The notes: generated by a model from the letters alone, not told the origin. A stretch of 64,000 nucleotides of DNA from Roseobacter sp. (GCA_002731875.1 PCCY01000036.1:44111-108110); one strand, 5' to 3'; shown: positions 47,075 through 57,627, counted from the first letter of the stretch. Made by a program: numbers and translations.

Positions 47075-48339
47075 AACGGTTGCCCCCTGTCTTCGTTTTT
47101 GATTTCCTGGAACCACAGGTCGTGGTGTTCTGCGGCCCAATTCACATCGACGTCGCCGTCCCACATCGCCCAAAAGCCTCCCTCCATACCGACCGTGCCG
47201 ATATAGATGTGCCCAATAAAGATCGCGATCAGCAGAACGCCTATGACGGCATGGATCATCATTGCCCAGCTCATCCCAGTGAGGTCCAGCCAATAGAACG
47301 GGAACAGCAAGGATACACCGGTCGCTACCATGATCAGGCCGCCCAGGATCGCGGACCAAAAGATAAGCTTTTGGCCAGCATTGAACCGACGGGCCGAAGG
47401 TGTGGAATCCTGACTGCTCAGAAAGCCCCCGAACCTGGCAAGCCAATGGAGATCAAGTCTGGTAGGTAGATTCTGGCGCAACCAAAGTACCGCCATCACA
47501 AGAATTCCCAATGCGAACGACGGGGCGAAAATGGTGTGACCCCATGTTGATATCCATCCCGCAAGACCAAGGACCCTGTCACCGAAAGGCTGGAACAGTG
47601 TTACGCCTACGGAAAGCACGATACCGGTGAGTGCCAGCATGATGAAGCTTAGGGCCGTCATCCAGTGATTGGCACGCTCAAGTACGCTAAAGCGCTTGAC
47701 GGTACGCCCACTTTTACCCTCGGAAATTGGAATGCGGCCGCGCACAGCAAGAAACAACGCAAGCAGGAATGAGAAACCAAGAATGGAGATCGCTCCTAAG
47801 TGAGTTGTGAAATCAGCAATGACAAGCCGCCAGTCGCGCGCAAAGGGACGTTGCAATAAATTTGCGTTGACGTAGGGAAGCGACGACGTGCCAATGACGC
47901 GCCGCGCAGGCTGCATCATATCCAGCGTATTCTCATCAGGTATCTGCCACGTACGTGTCAAAAGGTCCGATGGTTCGTCTATCGTGGTTTCTGTGAATAA
48001 AACCCGATCATTCAGAGCAGAGGGCCTGGGCTCATTGCTGTCTGGGGATGGTCCGCTTACAAAGCGCTCTTTTTGAAAATTGGTGCGGTCAGCAAGCGAT
48101 TTGTTGACCATGATGCCAACCCCGTCCTGGTCCTGAGCCACGCCCCATCGCACTTCGGGAACGGTACGGGAATCATCGTCGAAAAGCTCGAACCCTTGCC
48201 AAACCAGGGCGATTGCCAGTAATCCCGCCACGATGCCGCCCCAGACCCGGTATCGAATAAAGCGTTTGCCACGATCTTCGCTAGAGTCACTCATTTTGCT
48301 CACCCTCAGGATAGTATGCGGTTTTCCAACCCCACGCAC
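47071..48339 (-). CDS. Formate dehydrogenase gamma subunit (cytochrome b556 type)
   Basis: FSVLERANHWMTALSFIMLALTGIVLS; GVSLLFPFYWLD; adjacent to fdh beta and alpha. Confidence 0.85.
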   Translation of the reverse strand: MRGVGKPHTILRVSKMSDSSEDRGKRFIRYRVWGGIVAGLLAIALVWQGFELFDDDSRTVPEVRWGVAQDQDGVGIMVNKSLADRTNFQKERFVSGPSPDSNEPRPSALNDRVLFTETTIDEPSDLLTRTWQIPDENTLDMMQPARRVIGTSSLPYVNANLLQRPFARDWRLVIADFTTHLGAISILGFSFLLALFLAVRGRIPISEGKSGRTVKRFSVLERANHWMTALSFIMLALTGIVLSVGVTLFQPFGDRVLGLAGWISTWGHTIFAPSFALGILVMAVLWLRQNLPTRLDLHWLARFGGFLSSQDSTPSARRFNAGQKLIFWSAILGGLIMVATGVSLLFPFYWLDLTGMSWAMMIHAVIGVLLIAIFIGHIYIGTVGMEGGFWAMWDGDVDVNWAAEHHDLWFQEIKNEDRGQPL

Positions 48340-48889
48340 CGGAGCCGAAACCGCGGTTGATTACACGTTCACGGTAGATTTCGCTTACTGTGTCCGCGTC
48401 GCCGGCCAAAAGTGCTCGGGTGGCGCAAACTTCGGCGCAGATTGGCAGTTTTCCTTCCGCAATACGATTGCGGCCATATTTCTGAAACTCTGCCTCTGAC
48501 CCGTTTTCTTCGGGGCCACCGGCGCAGAATGTACACTTGTCCATGACCCCGCGGGTGCCAAAGGACGTGGATCTGGGGAATTGCGGTGCGCCGAACGGGC
48601 AGGCGTAAAAGCAATAACCGCAGCCGATGCAGGTGTCCTTGTCATGAAGCACGATACCCAGGTCGGTTTGATAAAGTGTCGATACCGGGCACACCGCGAC
48701 GCACGGCGCGTCGGTACAGTGCATGCACGAAATCGGGACCGATTTTTCGCCCGGTTCACCGTCATTAAGTGTGACGACCCGGCGCCGGACCATACCGAAA
48801 GGCACTTCGTGTTCATTTTTGCAAATCGTCGAACAGGCGTTGCATTCGATACATCTGTCCGCATCGATAAGGAATTTCAATCTAGCCAT
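48287..48889 (-). CDS. Formate dehydrogenase beta subunit (4Fe-4S ferredoxin)
   Basis: CIECNACSTICKNEHEVPFG, CMHCTDAPCVAVCPVSTLYQ, CIGCGYCFYACPFGAPQFP. Confidence 0.9.
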   Translation of the reverse strand: MARLKFLIDADRCIECNACSTICKNEHEVPFGMVRRRVVTLNDGEPGEKSVPISCMHCTDAPCVAVCPVSTLYQTDLGIVLHDKDTCIGCGYCFYACPFGAPQFPRSTSFGTRGVMDKCTFCAGGPEENGSEAEFQKYGRNRIAEGKLPICAEVCATRALLAGDADTVSEIYRERVINRGFGSGAWGWKTAYYPEGEQNE

Positions 48890-48899
48890 GTCAAACTTC

Positions 48900-51800
48900 C
48901 TAAGCTCGTTCCAAACGACAGAGTGTCGCTTTGGTCTCTTGCATTTGTGTAACGATATCATAGCCATAGGTCTGAACGGTGTTGGTTGCCTCACCAACAA
49001 CATAGGGGATGGCACCATCCGGATAGCGGCCGCTGATGTCCTCGCCCATCCAAAACCCTGCAAAGTGGAATGGTAAAAATACAGTTCCCACAGGTATACG
49101 GTTGGTCACCATGACCGCCACGCGAATGCGACCTTCAGGCGTAACCACCCAGCAATCCTCTTTGTCCGCGACGCCTATGCTTGACGCATCGACTGGATTG
49201 ACCTCGACAAACATGTGCTGCTGAAATTCCGCGAGCCAGCGATTTGATCGCGTTTCATCACCACCGCCTTCAAATTCCACAAGGCGCCCCGATGTCAGGA
49301 TCGTAGGAAATTCTGTCGCGTGGTCGACCTGTTGGATGCTCTCGTATAGCACGGGCAGGCGCCACTTACGCCGGTCACTATAAGTCGCGTATTGGGGCAA
49401 CAAGTCGCGGCGCGGGGTATAAAGAGGTTCTCTGTGCAGCGGGACGGGATCTGGGAAGTTCCAGACAACCATGCGGGCCTTGCCGTTGCCATAAGGGGCC
49501 AGCCCATGCGAGATCATGACCCTTTGGATACCACCCGACAGGTCGGTTTTCCAGTTCACCTTGCGGATATCTCCGGCAAGGTCGTTACCACCGTCGCTGG
49601 TCGTATCGCCGCTGTCATCCGCCAGGTACGCTTCGATCGCAATCAGAGCTTGCTGAGGATAGCCGGGGAACTTGCTGGTCAACGAAACCCCATCTTTGGT
49701 CTGACCATCAATCTCGACTGCCTGACCCGCGACGTTAATTGTCTCACGCTCAAGGGCCAGTAAAGCTGTTCTTGCCTCGCTTTCAGGTAAATCAAGCAGC
49801 TTCAGATCGAACCGGCCAACCCCGATCGCGAGGATGACCAGTTTTTCCTTGGCCGTCAGATCGTCTGTCCAGCCCAAGGCCTCGATCATGCCGAGCGTGC
49901 CTTCGGGATAGCCATCCTTGATTTCGGAACCGACGGTATAGCTGTCCTCGGCCAGCAGGTTGGAGCCTTCGCGTTCTACACCCCAGCGTGCCCTGAACGG
50001 CAGCCCGCCTTCGGCGACGGATTTAGAAGTGTCGTACAACAAAGGGGTACCAGGGTGTTTTTGGTCCGGTGACCCCCAAGCGGGCCAGGGCAGGCAGTAA
50101 TATTCGCCTTTTACGGGTTCCTCTTTCCCAAGCAAAGTAACAGAATCGAACTTGTCCTGATTTTCCATGTGGAGCTTCAGGCGCTCCGGGCTTTGACCGG
50201 TATACCCGATTGTCCATGTGCCTTTATTGATTTCGCGCAGGATACTTTCGGCCGACGGGTTGTTGTCATTCACCTCGATGTTCTTGAACATCTCGTCAGC
50301 AAATCCCAAGGCATTGGCGAAAAGATACGTAATCTCATAATCACTTTTCGCTTCGAAAAGCGGTTCGAACACCTTGGTGCGCCATTGCACGGACCGCGAA
50401 GAGTTGGTGACGGAACCATCTATTTCTGCGGTGGTGGCTGCAGGCAGCAGGTATACGTCGTCTTTCTTCTGGGTCATGACCGCGACTTGCGTTGGATATG
50501 GGTCGATAACACAAAGAAGTTCGACTTCTTCCAAGGCGCGCAGCTGGTCTGGGCCACGTGTGATAGAGTTGGCAGCGTGACCCCAGAAGATCATCGCCTT
50601 TACCGGGTTGGGCTGTTCGATCGCCTCCGGGTTTTCGGTAATAGCGTCCATATAGCGACTTAGGGCCATACCTTCTTTTTCCATCAAATCCTTAGAGCCG
50701 AACCGGTCTTTCATCCAGCTGTAATCAGTTCCCCAGACCCGGCTCCAGTGTTTCCAGGCGTTGGTAGACAGGCCGTAGTATCCCGGCAGGGTATCACAGG
50801 CGACCCCAAGGTCGGTCGCGCCCTGAACGTTATCGTGTCCGCGAAAGATATTCGCCCCACCGCCCGGGATGCCGATGTTACCAAGCACCAATTGCAAAAT
50901 AGATGCGGCTCGGGTTTTCGACGATCCGACCGAAGACTGGGTCAATCCCATACACCAGACCAAGGTGCCTGGACGGTTCTCCGCGAGCATTTGGGCGACT
51001 TTTCGAGTCTGGTCTGCGGGGATTCCCGATACGCGCTCAACTTCTTCAGGAGTCCAGTTTTCGGCCTCGGCGCGAATTTCCTCTATGCCCCACACGCGCT
51101 GCTCAATGTATTCCTTGGCTTCCCAGCCGTTCGCAAGCACTTCGCGGACCAGTCCCATCAAAAAGCCAATGTCAGAGCCCGGACGTATTCTGACATATTC
51201 ATCGGCGTGTGCTGCTGTGCGGGTGAACCGGGGGTCGACCACAATTAACTTCGATCCGTCTTCCTTGGCATTAAGCACATGCAACATCGAGACAGGGTGC
51301 GCTTCTGCCGGATTCCCGCCGATGATGATAATGGACTTGGAATTGCGGATATCGTTGAACGTGTTTGTCATGGCCCCATAGCCATAAATATTGCTGACGC
51401 CGGCAACTGTCGTCGAATGGCAAATCCGCGCTTGGTGGTCGACGTTGTTCGTTCCCCAATAAGCCGCGAATTTTCGGAAGAGATATGCCTGTTCGTTCGA
51501 GAACTTGGCGGACCCAAGCCAGTAGGCGCTGTCAGGGCCATAGTCAGTTCGAATGGTCTGTAGTTTTTGCGATATTTCGGAAATCGCTTGATCCCAGCTG
51601 ATGCGCGTCCATTCGCCATCAACTTTTTTCATCGGATATTTAAGCCGACGCTCGCCCTGGGAGATTTCGCGCATCGCCGCACCTTTGCAGCAATGGGTCC
51701 CTTGGTTGATCGGGCTTTCGAAAACCGGTTCTTGCCCGATCCATGCTCCGTTTTGGACCTCGGCCCAGATCGAACACCCAACCGAGCAGAACTGGCAAAT

Positions 51801-52016
51801 GGTCTTGATATGTTTGATTTCAGGCGAGAGGGCTGGCGCAACAGAGGGGGCGGCTTGTACGCGTCCCGCAGCGGTTATCGGGGCCATCAAAGCGGCCGCA
51901 CCAAGTCCAGAGGCCATCAAGAACGAGCGGCGATCAAGGTTGCCAACGGTGTGCTGTTCAACATGGTTGGGGGTTCTCAACGCTCGAACAGCCGTTCCTG
52001 TCTTTCGTTTCAACAT
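48900..52016 (-). CDS. Formate dehydrogenase alpha subunit (Mo/W-bisPGD, TAT-exported, Cys-type)
   Basis: TAT motif DRRSFLMASG; CQFCSVGCSIWAEVQNG; RICHSTTVAGVSNIYGYGAMTN. Confidence 0.9.
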   Translation of the reverse strand: MLKRKTGTAVRALRTPNHVEQHTVGNLDRRSFLMASGLGAAALMAPITAAGRVQAAPSVAPALSPEIKHIKTICQFCSVGCSIWAEVQNGAWIGQEPVFESPINQGTHCCKGAAMREISQGERRLKYPMKKVDGEWTRISWDQAISEISQKLQTIRTDYGPDSAYWLGSAKFSNEQAYLFRKFAAYWGTNNVDHQARICHSTTVAGVSNIYGYGAMTNTFNDIRNSKSIIIIGGNPAEAHPVSMLHVLNAKEDGSKLIVVDPRFTRTAAHADEYVRIRPGSDIGFLMGLVREVLANGWEAKEYIEQRVWGIEEIRAEAENWTPEEVERVSGIPADQTRKVAQMLAENRPGTLVWCMGLTQSSVGSSKTRAASILQLVLGNIGIPGGGANIFRGHDNVQGATDLGVACDTLPGYYGLSTNAWKHWSRVWGTDYSWMKDRFGSKDLMEKEGMALSRYMDAITENPEAIEQPNPVKAMIFWGHAANSITRGPDQLRALEEVELLCVIDPYPTQVAVMTQKKDDVYLLPAATTAEIDGSVTNSSRSVQWRTKVFEPLFEAKSDYEITYLFANALGFADEMFKNIEVNDNNPSAESILREINKGTWTIGYTGQSPERLKLHMENQDKFDSVTLLGKEEPVKGEYYCLPWPAWGSPDQKHPGTPLLYDTSKSVAEGGLPFRARWGVEREGSNLLAEDSYTVGSEIKDGYPEGTLGMIEALGWTDDLTAKEKLVILAIGVGRFDLKLLDLPESEARTALLALERETINVAGQAVEIDGQTKDGVSLTSKFPGYPQQALIAIEAYLADDSGDTTSDGGNDLAGDIRKVNWKTDLSGGIQRVMISHGLAPYGNGKARMVVWNFPDPVPLHREPLYTPRRDLLPQYATYSDRRKWRLPVLYESIQQVDHATEFPTILTSGRLVEFEGGGDETRSNRWLAEFQQHMFVEVNPVDASSIGVADKEDCWVVTPEGRIRVAVMVTNRIPVGTVFLPFHFAGFWMGEDISGRYPDGAIPYVVGEATNTVQTYGYDIVTQMQETKATLCRLERA

Positions 52017-52042
52017 GAAGTACTCTCCATAGCAGAGGTTTG

Positions 52043-52234
52043 TCAGCTTCTCGCTAACCGATAATATTCTCGAATGTGCTTGGTATCTTTCAACGACAGT
52101 TTCCGGTGGTCCGTTCCGTCGGTGTCCACGTCGGTGACGGGGTCATCTTGTTCAGAAGCCTGTACGACAGTAGCGATACTAGCTGCGGCTCCTGCTCCTA
52201 AAATACCTCGTCTGGTTATTTTTGAATGCGTCAT
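52043..52234 (-). CDS. Small formate-dehydrogenase-region TAT-signal protein
   Basis: MTHSKITRRGILGAGAAASIATVV TAT leader; KLSLKDTKHIREYYRLARS; directly upstream of fdh alpha. Confidence 0.75.
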   Translation of the reverse strand: MTHSKITRRGILGAGAAASIATVVQASEQDDPVTDVDTDGTDHRKLSLKDTKHIREYYRLARS

Positions 52235-52440
52235 AGCTGCCTCCTTTTCAACCTAGAGCTAGTTCTCGAAAATTTATGTCAACGGAATGGTAAGGAAAAT
52301 TTTCGGAAAATTTGCGCGGAGTTCAGCTCACAGGTTCACTCCGCCGTTATACCCTGACCAAGGCGGTATCCCCTTGATCCCGGAACATGTGGTTGAATGG
52401 GGGAGTATCTACCTGGGATGGAAATCATCGCCGTGCGTAG

Positions 52441-53127
52441 CTAATGGTTGGTAACACGCATCGCTTTACTCACGATTTCAAGATGGGTCGCCATCGCAAC
52501 TTGAGCAGCGTTGGCATCCCTGTCAGCAATGGCACCAACGATGATGCTGTGTTGTTCAGAATGGGTTTCGGTAAATTCGTTTACCCCAAGCCGCCGATAG
52601 GTACGATCCCATTCTCGCTGCCACACCGGGCGATATCTGGCCCCCGAAAAATAGCGCAGCAATGCAATCAAAACCGGATTCCGCGCAACATGTGCAATGG
52701 TCTGGTGAAATGCATCATCGGCCCTTTCGCACGCTGAACGATCACGGGCTTTTCGGCATGCATCAACACGTTGGTTTAGCAACACCAGATCGTCGTCCAC
52801 ACGCCGCAGAGCCGCGGTCGCCGATACCGGGGGTTCCAAAAGTACCCGTGCTTCCATGAGGTCCAACGGCGTGGTTGCTTCCAGCAGGATCATATCGCGC
52901 ACCGGCCTCGCAATCGGACGTGAACCGCGAAAGGTGCCTTGGCCAACGTGACGCCAAAGCTCTCCCTCCGCCTGAAGCACGGCCAAAGCTGCGCGTAAGG
53001 TTTCGCGACTGCAACTTATATCGGCTGCAAGTTGTCTTTCGGCAGGTAGTTTATCCCCGACAACGGGCGCTACGGTATCAATGTAATCGCGAAGCCGCTC
53101 TAGCACCTCGGCTTTTCGAATTCCCAT
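52441..53127 (-). CDS. GntR-family (FCD) transcriptional regulator
   Basis: VGDKLPAERQLAADISCSRETLRAALAVLQAEGEL; FCD C-terminal helices. Confidence 0.85.
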   Translation of the reverse strand: MGIRKAEVLERLRDYIDTVAPVVGDKLPAERQLAADISCSRETLRAALAVLQAEGELWRHVGQGTFRGSRPIARPVRDMILLEATTPLDLMEARVLLEPPVSATAALRRVDDDLVLLNQRVDACRKARDRSACERADDAFHQTIAHVARNPVLIALLRYFSGARYRPVWQREWDRTYRRLGVNEFTETHSEQHSIIVGAIADRDANAAQVAMATHLEIVSKAMRVTNH

Positions 53128-53142
53128 CCACCATCCCGTATT

Positions 53143-53163
53143 CAGACCAATTTGCAGACCAAT
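53143..53163. promoter_or_regulatory. Tandem CAGACCAAT half-sites in GntR/TSUP divergent promoter
   Basis: CAGACCAAT at 53143-53151 and 53155-53163, 12-bp period. Confidence 0.45.
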
Positions 53164-53207
53164 CGACGATAGGACAAAGAAGGGAACGTGCCAATGAAAG
53201 AGTCGTT

Positions 53208-53957
53208 ATGTTGTCGTATTTCATCCTAGTTATCGCAGGCCTGACAGCCGGGGCGATAAATGCCCTGGCCGGAGGCGGCACATTGATCAGCTTTCCGGCA
53301 CTGATCTGGATCGGGGTCCCGCCGATCATGGCGAATGCGACCGCCACGTTGACGGCCTTGCCGGGGTATATAGCAAGCGCGTGGGCCTATCGTCACGACC
53401 TGCATGCGGAAGGCACGCTCAAGCTGCGTGTCGTCTATATGGTGACTGCAATTGGCGGGCTTATCGGGGCCGTCTTGTTGCTTGTGACGTCGAGTGATGC
53501 CTTCACGGGCATTATCCCTTGGTTGCTGCTAACCGCCACAACCCTTTTCGCGGTCGGGCCTAGTCTGATCGCCATGGTAAAGCGGCGTGATCTGGGACCA
53601 GTTGGCCCTGTTGCGTCGGCATTGGCGCTTGGAATTGTTGCGATTTATGGGGGGTATTTCAACGGGGGCCTCGGTATCATCCTTCTTGCCGTTTTGGGGC
53701 TGATCGGCTTTGAAAATCTGCACAATATGAACGGTTTGAAAAACCTGTTGTCAGCGATCTTATCTGTCGTGTCGGTGACGACCTATGCTGTTGCGGGAAT
53801 GATTGCATGGGAATCCGCGTTGGTTTTGGCAGTGGCGACGACCATAGGCGGCTACCTCGGGGCCCGGTATGCGCGACGCATCCAGAATACCCGCGTACTG
53901 CGGATCGTCATCGTTGTTATCGGCGTATGGATGACCCTGGTATTCTTTATTTTCTAG
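53208..53957 (+). CDS. TSUP family (TauE/SafE-like) membrane exporter
   Basis: AGLTAGAINALAGGGTLISFPALIWIGVPPIMANATATLTALPGYIASAWAYR. Confidence 0.9.
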   Translation: MLSYFILVIAGLTAGAINALAGGGTLISFPALIWIGVPPIMANATATLTALPGYIASAWAYRHDLHAEGTLKLRVVYMVTAIGGLIGAVLLLVTSSDAFTGIIPWLLLTATTLFAVGPSLIAMVKRRDLGPVGPVASALALGIVAIYGGYFNGGLGIILLAVLGLIGFENLHNMNGLKNLLSAILSVVSVTTYAVAGMIAWESALVLAVATTIGGYLGARYARRIQNTRVLRIVIVVIGVWMTLVFFIF

Positions 53958-53970
53958 GTATCTGGTTCAT

Positions 53971-54657
53971 CTAATCCTCGCCTCGATGATAGACATCTCC
54001 GTTCGAGAGTATGACCGTGTCCATGCGGATATCCCACGGCATCGGAAATATGCTTGGCAGGCGGCACCCGTCAAAGCCCACACCTATCACCCGCGGTGGG
54101 GGAGCCAGCGATGCCAAAGTTCGGTCGTAATAGCCACCGCCATTGCCCAATCGGTAAAGCTGGTGATCTACGCCGACCAAAGGTGAAACCACGATATCAG
54201 GTACATCCGGCGTACCATCTTCAGGGACAGGGATGTTCCAGATCCCGCGGACCATCCTGCAACCGGGCTGCCAATGACGGAATTCAAGCGGGGCACCTTT
54301 AGCGATCACTACCGGAAGCAATACTGAAGCACCGACCTCGTGCGCGGATACCATCCATTCGCGCAGGTCCGGTTCGCCACGAATGGGCCAATACACTGCA
54401 AGCTTTGAACCAGGGTGGAATGCAACCTCGGCTGAAAGCGTTTGAACCAGAGTGTCGGTCGCGGATTGGCGGGCTGCTGTCGACAGCGTTCGCGCGGCCA
54501 GAAGACGGTTTCTTTCCGCGCGGCGAAACCGGGACACATCTTGCCATGTATCAGGGTCTATCGAATAGCCACCGACAAGGGTGTGGGCAAAACACGGCGC
54601 AGACCCACCTGAAGGCTGATCATCTGTCATCATAATGCCTTTGTATGAACCGGCCAA
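53971..54657 (-). CDS. 5-formyltetrahydrofolate cyclo-ligase family protein
   Basis: RLGNGGGYYDRTL; RGIWNIPVPEDGT; VIGVGFDGCRLPSIFPMPWDIRMD. Confidence 0.8.
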   Translation of the reverse strand: MAGSYKGIMMTDDQPSGGSAPCFAHTLVGGYSIDPDTWQDVSRFRRAERNRLLAARTLSTAARQSATDTLVQTLSAEVAFHPGSKLAVYWPIRGEPDLREWMVSAHEVGASVLLPVVIAKGAPLEFRHWQPGCRMVRGIWNIPVPEDGTPDVPDIVVSPLVGVDHQLYRLGNGGGYYDRTLASLAPPPRVIGVGFDGCRLPSIFPMPWDIRMDTVILSNGDVYHRGED

Positions 54658-54782
54658 ACACCGGGCGCGTCAAACTCGACGTTCACCCCGCGAAGTGTAG
54701 TACAGATTGCTGGCGATGTCGCTAAGTCATCGCAGGTATCGGTGTTGTTCGGTTGGGTTTCTGCGCATGCGCCCGTGCAGCT

Positions 54783-55727
54783 TTAGCCTACGCTCTCGGG
54801 AACAGGTTGGGCCCGGTCTTGGACAACCAGATGGCTGGCGTCCCACAAAGCAGGAGTGACTTCGGCCTCTGCCAGGCCATTTCGCAACCTGCGACACGCT
54901 CCGACAGGTATATGGGCCGCAACCAAAACGTGGCTGGTTCCCATCGCTGCAGTTTGCGGTGTCAGGGTCGCGTGTATCCCGTCCAGTGACACGCCTACAT
55001 CGCAGGGCAGAAAAACACTGGCACCCCCGACACCAGTGTCGGTTGCGGCTTGACCGAACGGCACGCCGACGGCTCCAAGAACGCAGACTGCGGTCTGAAG
55101 CTCGATGGCGCGTGCACGGGCGCAACTGAACACGCGATTGTAACCGGTGATCATATCCGTCTTGGCGGGTATGATTATAAGGTCAAGGTTCAACCCGCCC
55201 AACCGGGACCACAAGTCGGTAAATTCGGTGTCGAGGCAGATGATCATCGCGGTTCGCAGGCCGTTCCATTCAAAGACATTTATGCTTTCACCGTGCACGG
55301 TTACACCACCGGCGCTTTGCACCTCTAGCGGGGTCAGGCTTAGCTTGTCTTGGGTGTGGCGTGCGCCGTCAGGGGTGAGCAACCAGGCCCGGTTGAAATA
55401 TGTCTGGACACCGTCTTTGACTTCCGACGCAAACGGTATTGTTCCGGCCAGGACTGACACACCGTATTGCGCTGCCATCGTTGCAATGGCCGGCAACGCA
55501 ATTTCACCGGTCTCGTAAAGCCATCCCATTGTGTTCTCGGTCGGCAAATCGAGGGGTGCAAAGCTTAGCCACTGTGCACAGGCAAATTCGGGCAGCACCA
55601 GCATATGACCGCCTCTGGCCGCTGTTTGTGAAACCCGTGCCTCCAGTGCTGCCAGCCATGACGCTAAATCTGGAACCGCGGGTTCAAGATTGGTAGCCCA
55701 GAGATCAATTGAAACGTGTTCCATCAT
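54783..55727 (-). CDS. Carbon-nitrogen hydrolase (nitrilase superfamily)
   Basis: E-K-C triad contexts MLVLPEFACAQW / QDKLSLTP / MIICLDTEFTDL. Confidence 0.8.
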   Translation of the reverse strand: MMEHVSIDLWATNLEPAVPDLASWLAALEARVSQTAARGGHMLVLPEFACAQWLSFAPLDLPTENTMGWLYETGEIALPAIATMAAQYGVSVLAGTIPFASEVKDGVQTYFNRAWLLTPDGARHTQDKLSLTPLEVQSAGGVTVHGESINVFEWNGLRTAMIICLDTEFTDLWSRLGGLNLDLIIIPAKTDMITGYNRVFSCARARAIELQTAVCVLGAVGVPFGQAATDTGVGGASVFLPCDVGVSLDGIHATLTPQTAAMGTSHVLVAAHIPVGACRRLRNGLAEAEVTPALWDASHLVVQDRAQPVPESVG

Positions 55728-55971
55728 ATTTCCATTTTAGGATGACATATCCGATTTAAGATAGCGCGCTGATGTCAATAACAAGGGCGCAGCAGAATGA
55801 ACCCCCGGACCGGGTACAGATAGCGCGTCGGCGGCACCGCGCGCTTAAATCCAGCTCGTATGTGCGGAGCATTTCACGGTTCGCCACGATTAGGGTCATT
55901 CTCTGTGCCGGGAACGAAAGCGCCAGAGCTACGTTAATTCCCCAATACAATCAGAAAGAGGGTTCACGCAC

Positions 55972-56079
55972 ATGGCAGATATTCTTGATGTAGCGAACTC
56001 CGACAGGCGGTCGGGCCTGCGATCCAACACATTGGGCGCGTCACAGCAAAAGGTATTTTCCACGCTCTTCGGGCGCTAA
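55972..56079 (+). CDS. Possible 35-aa small ORF upstream of PaoABC-like operon
   Basis: ATG after AAAGAGGG; MADILDVANSDRRSGLRSNTLGASQQKVFSTLFGR. Confidence 0.3.
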   Translation: MADILDVANSDRRSGLRSNTLGASQQKVFSTLFGR

Positions 56080-56132
56080 GGCGCGGGCGTGATGAAATTC
56101 ATTCGATAGTCGATTAACCGGAAAGTAGTTAT

Positions 56133-56657
56133 ATGACCCTCAAAACTCCCCTCCATGTAAATGGTGAAGAACGCATGCTGGTTGCGGATTCCAGAACCAG
56201 CCTGCTGGATGCGCTACGCCATCACCTAGGCTTAACCGGAACGAAGAAAGGGTGCGATCACGGCCAGTGTGGTGCTTGCACTGTCATCATCAACGGGCGA
56301 CGGATCAACTCGTGCCTGACGCTCGCTTGCATGCATGACGGGGATGAAATCACGACTATTGAAGGTCTGGGCACCCCCGAGGACATGTCTGCCCTGCAAA
56401 GCGCCTTTGTACGTCATGACGGTTTTCAGTGCGGGTACTGCACGGCTGGGCAGATATGTTCGGCAACCGCCATGTTGGACGAAGCAAAGGCGGGCTGGCC
56501 ATCCAATGTGTCGGACACATTAGACGGTGACGTCAGCTTGTCCGACGCTGAGATATCGGAACGAATGAGCGGTAACCTGTGCCGTTGCTCGGCATACCCT
56601 GGCATCGTCAAGGCCATTCGCGAAGCCGCAGAAGGGGAACACGATGAAAAGCTTTGA
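56133..56657 (+). CDS. (2Fe-2S) small subunit of xanthine dehydrogenase-family molybdoenzyme (PaoA/YagT-like)
   Basis: [58 protein letters not shown]. Confidence 0.9.
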   Translation: MTLKTPLHVNGEERMLVADSRTSLLDALRHHLGLTGTKKGCDHGQCGACTVIINGRRINSCLTLACMHDGDEITTIEGLGTPEDMSALQSAFVRHDGFQCGYCTAGQICSATAMLDEAKAGWPSNVSDTLDGDVSLSDAEISERMSGNLCRCSAYPGIVKAIREAAEGEHDEKL

Positions 56658-57627
56658 ATATGCACGGGCCGAAACCCGCTTGGATGCCACAACCGATGCA
56701 AGAAACGGCGCTGCCATTATCGCTGGGGGTACCAATCTTCTTGATCTGATGAAGCTCGAAGTCATGACCCCGCAGAGCGTTGTCGATATCAACCGTCTCG
56801 ACATAGGCAACGTCGAGGCTACTGAAGAGGGCGGGTTGCGGATTGGGGCCCTTGTCACCAACAGTGACCTAGCAGCCCATCCAGTCGTTCGGCGTGATTA
56901 CGAGGTGTTATCGCGTGCGCTGCTGGCGGGCGCATCGGGGCAGTTGCGCAATAAGGCGACCACGGGCGGCAACCTTCTTCAGCGTACTAGATGCGGGTAC
57001 TTCTATGACACCGCGATGCCCTGCAACAAGCGCTCTCCGGGTACCGGCTGTCAGGCGAAAGAAGGTTTCAACCGTTCGCTCGCAGTGCTTGGCACCAGTG
57101 AACACTGCATCGCCACCCACCCGTCAGATATGGCGGTGGCAATGATGGCGCTTGACGCAAGTGTGGAAGTCGAGAGCCACGATGGCACGTCACGTCAGAT
57201 CGCACTTGATGATCTGTACTGTTTGCCCGGCACCACGCCTGACATTGAAACCACCCTGAAGCCGGGGGATTTGATTACTGCGGTCCTGCTGCCCAAACCG
57301 GTAGAAGCATCCCACATCTACCGTAAAGTGCGCGATCGTTCCTCCTATGCGTTTGCTCTGGTTTCCATAGCGGCCTTGGTGGAGGTGGACGAGGGCAAGA
57401 TCAGTACGGCTGCATTGGCGTTTGGCGGGCTCGCGCCCAAACCTTGGCGCAACAGGGAGCTAGAGTCCGCGCTTGTCGGCAACGCCCCGAGTGACGCCCT
57501 GTTCGACAAGGCCGCCGATATCTTGCTGGCCGACGCTCAAGGTTATGGTGAAAACGATTTCAAGATCCCACTTGCGCGCCGCACCTTGAAGGCTGTGTTG
57601 CGTACACTGACGGAGGTTTCGCAATGA
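56644..57627 (+). CDS. FAD-binding subunit (PaoB/YagS-like, with extra Fe-S cysteine loop)
   Basis: [49 protein letters not shown]. Confidence 0.9.
   Translation: MKSFEYARAETRLDATTDARNGAAIIAGGTNLLDLMKLEVMTPQSVVDINRLDIGNVEATEEGGLRIGALVTNSDLAAHPVVRRDYEVLSRALLAGASGQLRNKATTGGNLLQRTRCGYFYDTAMPCNKRSPGTGCQAKEGFNRSLAVLGTSEHCIATHPSDMAVAMMALDASVEVESHDGTSRQIALDDLYCLPGTTPDIETTLKPGDLITAVLLPKPVEASHIYRKVRDRSSYAFALVSIAALVEVDEGKISTAALAFGGLAPKPWRNRELESALVGNAPSDALFDKAADILLADAQGYGENDFKIPLARRTLKAVLRTLTEVSQ

Noticed and set aside
48900-52016. Possible selenocysteine formate dehydrogenase
   Set aside because: The ligand position reads RICHSTT (Cys) and the frame has no internal UGA.
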